A DNA stretch of 6,371 bases, taken from the NCBI GenBank assembly GCA_002477185.1, contig DLOI01000069.1, positions 1 through 6,371 on the forward strand. The letters run 5' to 3'. This stretch comes from Alphaproteobacteria bacterium UBA7488. GTDB lineage: Bacteria > Pseudomonadota > Alphaproteobacteria > CAAHEQ01 > UBA3637. The position numbers and the translations under genes were made by a program. Shown in pieces: positions 1-6,203 of this stretch (its first letter is position 1; each line of letters begins with the position of its first letter). The notes below the pieces were generated by a model, which was not told the DNA's origin, did not search any database, and saw only the letters and a program-made list of their open reading frames with translations.

Positions 1-548
1 GCGAGACTTATTATAACACCGCTGTTTCTGTAATGATATGCGAGATCACGGGTCACTTTGTCAAGTGCGGATTTGCTGGCGGAATAAGGCGCTTGCTGAG
101 GTTCGTGGTCGATGTCGCTGGATGTGTTGATTATTCTGCCAAAACCACGTTCCAGCATCTTTGGTAAAAAGTGATAACAAATCATCATAGGTGCGATCGT
201 ATTTATCCTGAAGCTGGTTTCAAATTCAGAAACAGGAGTATCAAAAATTTCACTTCTGTAGGTCGTCTGGAGTCCTGCATTATTGAAAACCACGTCTATC
301 TGAACGCCGATGCTGTCTATTTCAGCAAGCATTTTTTCAACCTGCGGCATATCGTCAAGTTCTGCACCAACAACGTATGCTTCAACGCCAAATTTTTTTA
401 CTTCATCGAGAACCTGCTGACAATGCTCCGCACTTCTGCTGTGCAGCACAAGATTACATCCATGCTCCGCCATTGCTATGGCAACAAGTCTGCCTAATCC
501 TCTGCTTGCACCGGTAATAAGCGCCCATTTTCCTTTTAAATCTAACAT
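1..548 (-). CDS. Short-chain dehydrogenase/reductase (SDR), C-terminus cut off by the window edge
   Basis: This is the N-terminal 182 codons of a classical SDR oxidoreductase; the last part, normally about 60-70 residues with the substrate-binding loop, lies outside the window. Seen in the translation: the Rossmann dinucleotide motif TGASRGLG at residues 12-19, a basic SR pair at 37-38 after the second strand that favours NADP(H) (inference), the NNAG motif at 89-92, N116, Ser143/Ser144 as the catalytic serine, and the YSASK active site with Y155 and K159. The ATG at 548-546 is preceded by AAAGGAG five bases upstream (core at 554-558). The substrate cannot be read from the sequence; FabG-like and sugar or polyol dehydrogenases are all possible. 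Codon use is odd: 6 of 9 arginines are AGA and 7 of 14 isoleucines are ATA, whereas smpB and prmA mainly use CGN and ATT. The gene is divergent from the ankyrin gene. Confidence 0.93.
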   Translation of the reverse strand, partial: MLDLKGKWALITGASRGLGRLVAIAMAEHGCNLVLHSRSAEHCQQVLDEVKKFGVEAYVVGAELDDMPQVEKMLAEIDSIGVQIDVVFNNAGLQTTYRSEIFDTPVSEFETSFRINTIAPMMICYHFLPKMLERGFGRIINTSSDIDHEPQQAPYSASKSALDKVTRDLAYHYRNSGVIISL

Positions 549-577
549 TTTTTCTCCTTTTAGTTGATTCGGTGTGT

Positions 578-606
578 AGTTTAGCATCAAAGGACAAAAA
601 AATCAA
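578..606 (-). promoter_or_regulatory. Candidate promoter for the SDR gene
   Basis: Read on the minus strand, TTGATT (606-601) and TAAACT (583-578) are separated by exactly 17 bases. Each hexamer matches 4 of 6 consensus positions of a sigma-70 promoter, so this is a weak candidate. Initiation would fall near 571, giving a leader of about 22 bases that holds the AAAGGAG ribosome binding site. Confidence 0.35.
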
Positions 607-679
607 GCGCACACTAAAATTTGTCATATTGTTGTCATTATCCAGGCGGCATAGCGAACTCCTTATGTGTAAAAAAATA

Positions 680-708
680 TTGACAAAATATATTTTTAGA
701 CATAGAAT
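680..708 (+). promoter_or_regulatory. Strong sigma-70-type promoter for the ankyrin gene
   Basis: A perfect -35 TTGACA at 680-685, a 17-base AT-rich spacer and a -10 TAGAAT at 703-708 (5 of 6) make this one of the two best promoters in the window. Transcription would start near 715, leaving a leader of about 84 bases before the ATG at 799. That is long for such a small gene and contains a possible mini-ORF. Confidence 0.75.
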
Positions 709-734
709 GTTTCCAATATTTCAAATTTCATCCT

Positions 735-756
735 GGAAGGAATTTGAATGCCTTAG
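735..756 (+). promoter_or_regulatory. Possible two-codon upstream ORF (Met-Pro-stop) in the ankyrin leader
   Basis: Within the predicted leader, a strong Shine-Dalgarno sequence GGAAGGA (735-741) lies six bases ahead of ATG CCT TAG (748-756). The site is as good as, or better than, that of the real gene (AGAAGGA at 785-791). A start followed by proline and a stop could hold terminating ribosomes on the leader. The arrangement is seen directly; any regulatory role is inference, and so short an ORF can arise by chance. Confidence 0.3.
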
Positions 757-798
757 GTGACCAATTAACCCCTAAAATTGTAACAGAAGGATTTAGAA

Positions 799-1437
799 AT
801 GACCGATTTCATTTTTACCCCCGCCGAAAAAATGTTGTTTCATCGCATGAAAACCGGCAATTATCATTTAATCGAACAATTGTTAATCACCCAAAAAGTA
901 AATGTAAACGTTCGTGGCGGCAATGTGACGCCCATGCAATATTTGATGGATTTTTTAACTCCCTTCCCTCAAAAGTTAAATGGCCAAAGTAAAAAAAATT
1001 ATGAAAAACAGCTACAAACCGCTGCGTATAAAATGCTTAATGAAGTGTGTATTTTTGAACTCTTGGTCAACCATGGTTTGGATTTGACAACTAAGGATAG
1101 AGACGGTCATTGTTATTTAACAACTGTCGCCCAAAAAGGGCGCCTTGACATGATTGAGGCCTTTGTAAAAGCCGGGATGCCATTGAGTTCACACGACATC
1201 CAAATGGCGCGTAAAGCTGCCGCACAAAATCATTATACGAAAGTCGAAAAGTATTTGGTTAATTTAAAAGAATTTATGTTCGGCTCCAAAAAAGGAGCAA
1301 AACTACCCGAAACATTCAGAGTTTTGTGGGCTGCCGGAGCTGTACTTAAAGGAAATTCAGCGGTGCATTTATCAAGTCACACGTCAAAAACCGCACGCGT
1401 GAAATTTTGGGCACCAAAAAAACAAACCGGCAGATAA
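799..1437 (+). CDS. Small ankyrin-repeat-like protein
   Basis: A 212-aa soluble protein with no signal peptide or membrane segment. Ankyrin-like helix pairs can be seen: residues 13-50 (H-R-M-K-T-G-N-Y then LIEQLL and a V-N-V-N-V turn), residues 84-99 (IFELLVNHGLDL), residues 103-130 (a diverged G-H-C-Y-L-T-T-V-A-Q-K-G-R then MIEAFVKAGMPL), and 134-156 (MARKAAAQNHYTKVEKYL). An insertion of about 30 residues, rich in K, Q and N, at 55-80 breaks the first two repeats apart. The C-terminal 40-50 residues are basic and not repeat-like. Ankyrin repeats bind other proteins; in host-associated bacteria some are effectors, but nothing here shows secretion. The ATG at 799 has AGAAGGA eight bases or so upstream. 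The gene stands alone between a strong promoter (680-708) and a strong terminator (1466-1500), so it is probably monocistronic. The partner and function are unknown; the repeat assignment is by pattern only. Confidence 0.85.
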   Translation: MTDFIFTPAEKMLFHRMKTGNYHLIEQLLITQKVNVNVRGGNVTPMQYLMDFLTPFPQKLNGQSKKNYEKQLQTAAYKMLNEVCIFELLVNHGLDLTTKDRDGHCYLTTVAQKGRLDMIEAFVKAGMPLSSHDIQMARKAAAQNHYTKVEKYLVNLKEFMFGSKKGAKLPETFRVLWAAGAVLKGNSAVHLSSHTSKTARVKFWAPKKQTGR

Positions 1438-1465
1438 AATTAATCGTATAAAATATTAGATACAC

Positions 1466-1500
1466 AATAAAAGGGGCATTTTTAAGATTCCCCTTTTATT
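1466..1500 (+). terminator. Intrinsic terminator, probably bidirectional
   Basis: A perfect 11-bp inverted repeat, AATAAAAGGGG (1466-1476) and CCCCTTTTATT (1490-1500), encloses a 13-base loop. On the plus strand it lies 28 bases after the ankyrin stop, with a T-rich tail (TTTTATTTATT). Because the arm is A-rich on its other side, the minus-strand transcript also ends in a T-rich run, so it can also stop transcription from the convergent prepilin-like gene, whose stop lies about 114 bases away. Confidence 0.88.
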
Positions 1501-1613
1501 TATTGCTTTTCAACTTATAATTGCTCGCCTTATTTGTACATTACATGAAAAAATGGCACCCTCTCATAAAATGGGTTTATAAGCTGTGGATAGCCCATGT
1601 GTTTGCAGTACAA

Positions 1614-3044
1614 TTAAAATATGCTGGATGCTTTCGTCACATCCTCGTGCGCCATGGTACAATTTTCAAAATAATAATAATCGTTATCAATTATTTCCCC
1701 GGGCAATTCTTCTAACCCTCCATTGCCACCACCTGCGCCGGATGTTCCGCGAACAAATGTACAGGTCATTGTATTGGCAAAAAGAGTATTGGAATTGTTG
1801 ACATGGTTAATCACATCATTTAATGTGTTCATGATTACGCCGGACATATCGCCGCTGACAAAGGTAATATGTGTTGCCGATTTATCTATGCTTGCAAACA
1901 CCAAACCACTGGATAAGAGCGTATCGCTGACAGAAGCAATTCTGACAATCGCACCGTTTGAATTGTGGAAAATGACATTTATTGTTTGCCCCGTCGGTTG
2001 ATATGAGCTGCACAATTTGATTTTTCCGGGATCTGATTCGCCCATAACCGGACATAACGGAATGTTCAGACACCTGCCCTTACATAATTCACATGTATTT
2101 ACAGATGTTTCACAATACCCTTTCGTATCTAAAGGACAATCGGCATTCGTAAAACATTCGACACATTTTTTTTGTTGTGTGTCGCACAAAAGGTTGCCTT
2201 CGCAGTCCTCATCTTGCAAGCAATCGACGCATTTAGGTACTGATGTATCACACACCTGAGCATTTGGGCAATCATCATTTGTTATGCAAACAACGCACTT
2301 TCCCGTTTCGGCATTGCAAACTTCACCATCCGGACAGCCTTTATCAACGCACGACGAACAAACATTATTTTCACACGTGCCGATATTACAATCAAAATCA
2401 GACACACACTCGACACACTTGTTTATGGATATATCACAAACTTCGTTCGTCGGGCAATCCCAATTGCCTTTGCATTCCACACAAATACCGTTTTGGCAAA
2501 GAGCAGATTGGCAATCTTCATTTTCATCACAGTTATCCCCATCGTCCTTGCCCGTTAGTTGAGCAGTCGCCGCATCTATAACAAAGAAGTATTGCATTTT
2601 ATTATCCGTTGAATGACATACGGCTGTATCAGAATCAAAAACAACATCATTGACTTCGATTTTATAAGGCATTGAAAATCCCATATCCAACATTTTTTCA
2701 CACACGGATTTGGAAATATCGGCGACAGTAATGGAAAACGGTTGGCGTTTTTGCCCTTCATAATCTATTTGTGCCAACGTCAAATCATAGAAAATGGGTT
2801 TGCCGTTATGCGCCACTGATTTCCATTCGGAACCGACAAACATTTTATCATGGTGGAGTGTATTGTATATGACATCGGCCGCACGGGAACGGATTTCGTT
2901 GACCGTTTCATTCGCGTGATATTTATCAACAGCATAGGTAAAACCAAATAGTACCGCTAAACTTAACAACCCGATAACAAACAAAACGCCGAGCATTTCG
3001 GTCATTGTCCGACCGGATTGAATAGAAACAAATAATTTTTTCAT
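1614..3044 (-). CDS. Prepilin-like surface protein with seven tandem four-cysteine modules
   Basis: A 476-aa protein with a type IV prepilin (class III) signal: a short basic leader MKKLFVSIQSG, predicted cleavage after G11, Glu at mature position 5 (E16) and a hydrophobic helix at about 17-37. Residues 38-165 look like a pseudopilin-type head with two cysteines (C115, C143). Residues 172-318 hold seven tandem modules of the form C-x4-5-C-x4-7-C-x4-7-C, separated by two residues (first cysteines at 172, 191, 213, 232, 253, 275, 297), often with D-C-P, V-C-D and K-C-V. Four further cysteines follow (321, 325, 331, 345). The C-terminal domain (346-476) is unrecognised, with a Gly-rich stretch at 433-443 and cysteines at 428 and 462. 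There are 36 cysteines in all. It should be inserted in the inner membrane, processed by a prepilin peptidase, and oxidised outside the cytoplasm. GAGGAG sits five bases ahead of the ATG. An adhesin or pilus-tip role is inference; no pilus machinery genes are in the window. Confidence 0.9.
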   Translation of the reverse strand: MKKLFVSIQSGRTMTEMLGVLFVIGLLSLAVLFGFTYAVDKYHANETVNEIRSRAADVIYNTLHHDKMFVGSEWKSVAHNGKPIFYDLTLAQIDYEGQKRQPFSITVADISKSVCEKMLDMGFSMPYKIEVNDVVFDSDTAVCHSTDNKMQYFFVIDAATAQLTGKDDGDNCDENEDCQSALCQNGICVECKGNWDCPTNEVCDISINKCVECVSDFDCNIGTCENNVCSSCVDKGCPDGEVCNAETGKCVVCITNDDCPNAQVCDTSVPKCVDCLQDEDCEGNLLCDTQQKKCVECFTNADCPLDTKGYCETSVNTCELCKGRCLNIPLCPVMGESDPGKIKLCSSYQPTGQTINVIFHNSNGAIVRIASVSDTLLSSGLVFASIDKSATHITFVSGDMSGVIMNTLNDVINHVNNSNTLFANTMTCTFVRGTSGAGGGNGGLEELPGEIIDNDYYYFENCTMAHEDVTKASSIF

Positions 3045-3048
3045 AATG

Positions 3049-3083
3049 ACTCCTCACACTAAATAAATCACATCATAAGGAGT
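3049..3083. repeat. Six-base inverted repeat linking the -10 region and the ribosome binding site of the prepilin-like gene
   Basis: ACTCCT (3049-3054) and AGGAGT (3078-3083) are perfect inverse complements 23 bases apart. On the minus strand the start-proximal arm contains the Shine-Dalgarno sequence of the prepilin-like gene, and the distal arm overlaps its candidate -10 box. Only mRNA reading through from smpB would contain both arms and could mask the ribosome binding site. With six pairs and a large loop, chance is a real explanation. Confidence 0.3.
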
Positions 3084-3109
3084 ATAAAGGGGAAAGTATT
3101 AATTTTCAG
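3081..3109 (-). promoter_or_regulatory. Candidate promoter for the prepilin-like gene
   Basis: On the minus strand CTGAAA (3109-3104, 4 of 6) and TATACT (3086-3081, 5 of 6) are 17 bases apart. Initiation would be near 3074, giving a leader of about 30 bases with GAGGAG at 3055-3050. The -35 box touches the smpB stop codon. No terminator separates smpB from this gene, so read-through from smpB is also likely. Confidence 0.45.
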
Positions 3110-3598
3110 TTACTTCTTGCCATTATTATAGTGAGCAAGGATACGTTGCTTATCACGATTCCAATCGCGCTCTTTAATTGTTTCACGCTTATCGGCCATG
3201 TTTTGGCCTTGAGCCAGACCAATTCTGACTTTGGCAATGCCGCGGTCATTAAAATAAATTTCCAGCGGGACAAGGGTTTTACCCTTCTTAGCCACCTCGC
3301 CCATTAAACGGTTTAATTCTTTGCGCTTTAACAATAATTTGCGCGGACGACCCGCAACATGCTGGACAAAGCCGCCCTTTGTGGCATTATCTTCCAAAAT
3401 ATGGGCATTGACCAAAAACAATTCGCCATTATCAACGGTCGCATAACTTTCGGATATCGTTGCACGCCCTGCCCGCAATGATTTGACTTCGCCGCCGGTT
3501 AGCATGATACCCGCCTCAAACGTTTCCAAAATGGTGTAATTGAAGCGCGCTTTTTTATTGTTGGCAACACTGCCCGTTGAAATGAGTGTTTTATTCAT
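3110..3598 (-). CDS. smpB: SsrA-binding protein SmpB (trans-translation)
   Basis: SmpB binds the tRNA-like part of tmRNA and carries it to ribosomes stalled on broken mRNA, where its C-terminal tail fills the empty mRNA channel. The 162 residues match the family length (about 160). Visible family blocks are ARFNYTILETFEAGI at 17-31, GGEVKSLRAGRA at 35-46, GELFLVNAHI at 58-67, RPRKLLLKRKEL at 84-95, and the tail DKRETIKERDWNRDK at 136-150 with the key DKR (136-138) and W146. Two departures are visible: the basic GKK just before the tail reads GQN (131-133), and the residue before DKR, aromatic (His or Tyr) in the homologues I recall, is Ala135. The ATG at 3598 has no good Shine-Dalgarno sequence; the nearest AAGG is 13 bases away. 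A strong promoter ends seven bases upstream, which implies a leaderless mRNA. The gene lies 58 bases downstream of the aminopeptidase gene on the same strand. Confidence 0.97.
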   Translation of the reverse strand: MNKTLISTGSVANNKKARFNYTILETFEAGIMLTGGEVKSLRAGRATISESYATVDNGELFLVNAHILEDNATKGGFVQHVAGRPRKLLLKRKELNRLMGEVAKKGKTLVPLEIYFNDRGIAKVRIGLAQGQNMADKRETIKERDWNRDKQRILAHYNNGKK

Positions 3599-3605
3599 AA
3601 GTGGC

Positions 3606-3634
3606 GTTATACCTTAAAATTCCTAATTTGTCAA
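3606..3634 (-). promoter_or_regulatory. Strong promoter directly in front of smpB, predicting a leaderless mRNA
   Basis: On the minus strand a perfect TTGACA (3634-3629), a 17-base spacer and TATAAC (3611-3606, 5 of 6) are followed by only seven bases before the smpB ATG at 3598. With normal spacing, transcription would start at about 3599, at or one base before the A of the ATG. This agrees with the lack of a usable ribosome binding site. Confidence 0.72.
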
Positions 3635-3656
3635 CGCATTCAATCCAACAGGCAAA

Positions 3657-5312
3657 TTACAAGAAATAATTCATCAGCGGCATTAAAATTTCGCGCGTTT
3701 TTTGTTTTAATTGCGGAAAAACGTCAATCAAGATTTGCTTATGATAACTGCGCAGCCAATTTTTTTCATCCGTGGTTAACATATCAAAATCCACCAAACG
3801 CCCGTCAAATGGAATAAATGTCAAGTTTTCAAAAGCCAACTCGCCTTTTCCGTAAGGGATGGACAACAACATATTTTCCAAACGGATGCCAAAACCGTTT
3901 TCAACATCATAAACAGCCGGTTCATTGGAAAATACCATGTTTGCATAAAGCGGTGTTTTGCTGCGTTCATGTATGGTCGGCGGCGATTCGTGTACAGATA
4001 AAAACATGCCGATGCCGTGCCCCGTTGCATGATAATAATCAGCGCCGTCCTCACGCAAAAATTGATGCGCTTTTTTGTCTATTACAGCCGGCGTATCTCC
4101 CACTTTAACCGTACTGGCCGCCAAAGCAATATGCCCCTTTAAAACCTCGGTATAACGGCGTTTCATTAATTTTGACGGTGCATTTATGGCGATTGTCCGC
4201 GTCATGTCGGTTGTTCCGTTTAAATATTGGCCGCCCGTATCCACCAACAACATCGGATAGGCATTGATATTGACCGACGATTTCATATCTGCATGGTAAT
4301 GGGCCAACGCCGCATGCGGACCGCTTGCCACAATCGCATCAAAGCTGTCGGCAATATAAAGCGGATTTTTTTTGCGCAACCGGACTAATTCCATCGCGCA
4401 CGTTAATTCGGTTGCCGTATCTTTATGTGTTTCGACATACGCCAAAAATTCACAAATAACCGCGCTTTCAAACAGACAAGCTTCTTTAATATTTTCAATT
4501 TCAATCGGGTTTTTTATGGATTTGAGCCCGGCCACCGGGTCGGGTTTATTGACCACGTGTGCGATTTTCCCCCATCTGGCATATAAATCATACGGGAACG
4601 AACGAAAATCCGTCATGACCCGTTTGCCCATTAAATCGTCCAACACTTTTGTCGTGAGTTTTTCATAAGTCCCGTCGGCAAAAACGACACCGCGTTCCAA
4701 ATAAATCGGCACCTGCGGATTTGAAAAACCGCGTTTGTTCAACAACCATGACACCGATTCGGCCGACCCCAAAATCACAGCGTCCATATTGGCATCTATT
4801 ACTTTTTGAGCGACTTGGCGAATTTTTTCCTCTGAAGAAAGTCCCGCATATTCAAGCGGGTAATTCATCGTTTTCGGTTTTACGGGCGCCGGGCGGTCAA
4901 CCCAAAACGATTCGACGGGGGAACGGAAAATCGGCACCAACGTGATATTTAAACCTTTCAGTTGGTCTTGCACATATTCAATCCATGCGGTCGAATGGCT
5001 TTTGGCGTAAAAAGCGATTTTCTTGCCCTTTAAATGTTCTTTGGCCCAATCAACACCCATGTTCATATTGCTTTCGACCACGGTAAAATCGGATTGTTGG
5101 CGGGCTTGTTCCGTATAGCGCGAATCGGTAAACAACATTTTATCGTTTTGCGTAATAATTGCTTCGCCTGCAGACCCCGAAAAACCCGTTACGGCCTTTA
5201 ATTTTTCTTTATCAGGCGTTAAGTATTCATTTAAAAATTCGTCGGCATGGTTGACAACCGCGGCATCATAGCCGTTTTGTTTCAACCAGTTCCTAATTTT
5301 TTCCAACAACAA
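3657..5312 (-). CDS. Xaa-Pro aminopeptidase (aminopeptidase P, M24B family), TTG start
   Basis: A cytoplasmic metallopeptidase that removes the N-terminal residue from peptides with proline in second place. At 551 aa it has the three-domain form of the long, eukaryote-like XPNPEP1 type rather than the shorter E. coli PepP: two creatinase-like N-terminal domains (about 1-155 and 156-310) and a pita-bread catalytic domain. All five metal ligands are present: D358 (LLVDTGG), D369 (TTDMTRT), H432 (ATGHGIG), E464 (SNEPAVY) and E479 (IRLEN); H441 in VHESP is the likely substrate or proton-shuttle histidine. Two metal ions, usually Mn, are expected. The start must be TTG: an in-frame stop lies at 5330-5328, no ATG lies between, three TTG codons follow in a row (5312, 5309, 5306), and AAAGGA (5328-5323) precedes the first by ten bases. 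It overlaps the end of prmA by 20 bases, so translation is probably coupled. Confidence 0.95.
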   Translation of the reverse strand: MLLEKIRNWLKQNGYDAAVVNHADEFLNEYLTPDKEKLKAVTGFSGSAGEAIITQNDKMLFTDSRYTEQARQQSDFTVVESNMNMGVDWAKEHLKGKKIAFYAKSHSTAWIEYVQDQLKGLNITLVPIFRSPVESFWVDRPAPVKPKTMNYPLEYAGLSSEEKIRQVAQKVIDANMDAVILGSAESVSWLLNKRGFSNPQVPIYLERGVVFADGTYEKLTTKVLDDLMGKRVMTDFRSFPYDLYARWGKIAHVVNKPDPVAGLKSIKNPIEIENIKEACLFESAVICEFLAYVETHKDTATELTCAMELVRLRKKNPLYIADSFDAIVASGPHAALAHYHADMKSSVNINAYPMLLVDTGGQYLNGTTDMTRTIAINAPSKLMKRRYTEVLKGHIALAASTVKVGDTPAVIDKKAHQFLREDGADYYHATGHGIGMFLSVHESPPTIHERSKTPLYANMVFSNEPAVYDVENGFGIRLENMLLSIPYGKGELAFENLTFIPFDGRLVDFDMLTTDEKNWLRSYHKQILIDVFPQLKQKTREILMPLMNYFL

Positions 5313-6183
5313 GGGTTGTCCATCCTTTCACATGATACTTTTTGATGAATTTCAATCCCAAATCCGTGTGCGCTTTTAATACGTCGTCTTCTTGGTCGTA
5401 AATAAAGCCCGACAAGATAGCGATACCACCCGCATTTAAATGCGCATTTAAATCTTTTGCCATCGCAATCAACGGATTGGCCAAGATATTGCACAAAATT
5501 AAATCATAACTTTTTTCCACCTTTTGATAGCCGTCGCTTTCCCAAACCGTTATCAGATTTTGCAAAGAATTTTCTTTGGCGCTGTTCGAAGTGACCCATA
5601 CCGATTCGGGGTCAATATCGACAGCATCCACCTTTTTCAGATAGGTTTTTGCATATGCCATTGCAAGAATACCCGACCCGCACCCGACATCCAACACCGA
5701 TTCGGGTTTGAATTTTTTCGTAATGTGTTCCATAGCTTTCAAACACCCTTGCGTTGTTTGATGTTCGCCTGACCCAAACGCTGTTGCCGCATCAATTAAA
5801 AGGGATATTTTATCAGCCGGCGGCGTTTCTTTGACGTGAGAGCCATAAATATAATACTTGCCGATAATCACCGGCGGGAAGCTGATAAGACTTTCTTTCA
5901 ACCAATTTTTATGTGGCATGGGTGTGATTTGATACTTCGGCATTTTGATTTTCATCGTTTCGGCGGCAAATTTCATGGCGCCGGCAACTTCATCCGAATC
6001 GGGTTGTTCTTCAAAAATGGCTTGTACTTCCCATTTTCCTTTATCTTTTCCCTTTTCAATTTGGCGCGTTAATAAGGCGGATGCTAATCCTTCCAATGCC
6101 ATTTCAAAAACGGGTACGGCCGATTCGGGTACCAAAAATTTCATATCATAATTATCATAACAGGGGTTTTTATCGTATAACAT
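5293..6183 (-). CDS. prmA: Ribosomal protein L11 methyltransferase
   Basis: PrmA uses S-adenosylmethionine to trimethylate lysines and the N-terminus of ribosomal protein L11 in the cytoplasm. The 296 residues fit the family (E. coli about 293). The N-terminal part (1-120) is the L11-recognition domain. It is followed by the family signature DAATAFGSGEHQTT (131-144), SAM motif I VLDVGCGSGILAMA (163-176), the acidic end of the next strand VDIDPESV (188-195), and the NILANPL motif (232-238) that plays the role of the N/DPPY loop. The ATG at 6183 has AAAGGAG (6197-6191) seven bases upstream; an internal Met14 matches the start of many homologues but has no ribosome binding site. The stop (TAG, 5295-5293) lies inside the next gene, the aminopeptidase. 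As I recall, the prmA / aminopeptidase P order recurs in alphaproteobacteria; no functional link is established by the sequence itself. Confidence 0.96.
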   Translation of the reverse strand: MLYDKNPCYDNYDMKFLVPESAVPVFEMALEGLASALLTRQIEKGKDKGKWEVQAIFEEQPDSDEVAGAMKFAAETMKIKMPKYQITPMPHKNWLKESLISFPPVIIGKYYIYGSHVKETPPADKISLLIDAATAFGSGEHQTTQGCLKAMEHITKKFKPESVLDVGCGSGILAMAYAKTYLKKVDAVDIDPESVWVTSNSAKENSLQNLITVWESDGYQKVEKSYDLILCNILANPLIAMAKDLNAHLNAGGIAILSGFIYDQEDDVLKAHTDLGLKFIKKYHVKGWTTLVVGKN

Positions 6184-6203
6184 GTTTATTCTCCTTTTGC
6201 GTC

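Noticed and set aside
171..497. Plus-strand open frame of 108 codons
   Set aside because: It lies antisense inside the SDR gene, which has clear family motifs on the other strand; the translation shows no recognisable domain.
744..992. Plus-strand open frame starting at TTG 744 and overlapping the ankyrin gene
   Set aside because: It runs in another frame through the ankyrin coding region, and its product resembles no family. The ribosome binding site near it fits the ATG at 748 at least as well.
1585..1593. TGTGGATAG, one base from a DnaA box
   Set aside because: A single site with no companions, no AT-rich unwinding element and no origin-associated genes nearby.
1501..1613. Gap between the terminator and the prepilin stop searched for a small gene or second terminator
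   Set aside because: No frame with a ribosome binding site and no stable inverted repeat could be seen; it reads as the 3' trailer of the prepilin transcript.
2089..2531. Regular spacing of about 55-70 bases that might suggest a CRISPR array or DNA satellite
   Set aside because: The periodicity is in the protein (four-cysteine modules); the DNA of the modules is too diverged to form direct repeats.
2017..2581. Several plus-strand frames rich in His, Ser, Thr and Pro
   Set aside because: They are antisense shadows of the cysteine codon runs in the prepilin-like gene, which has a ribosome binding site, a signal sequence and regular modules.
4372..4668. Plus-strand open frame of 98 codons inside the aminopeptidase gene
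   Set aside because: Antisense to a well-supported M24 peptidase; no motif and no ribosome binding site support it.
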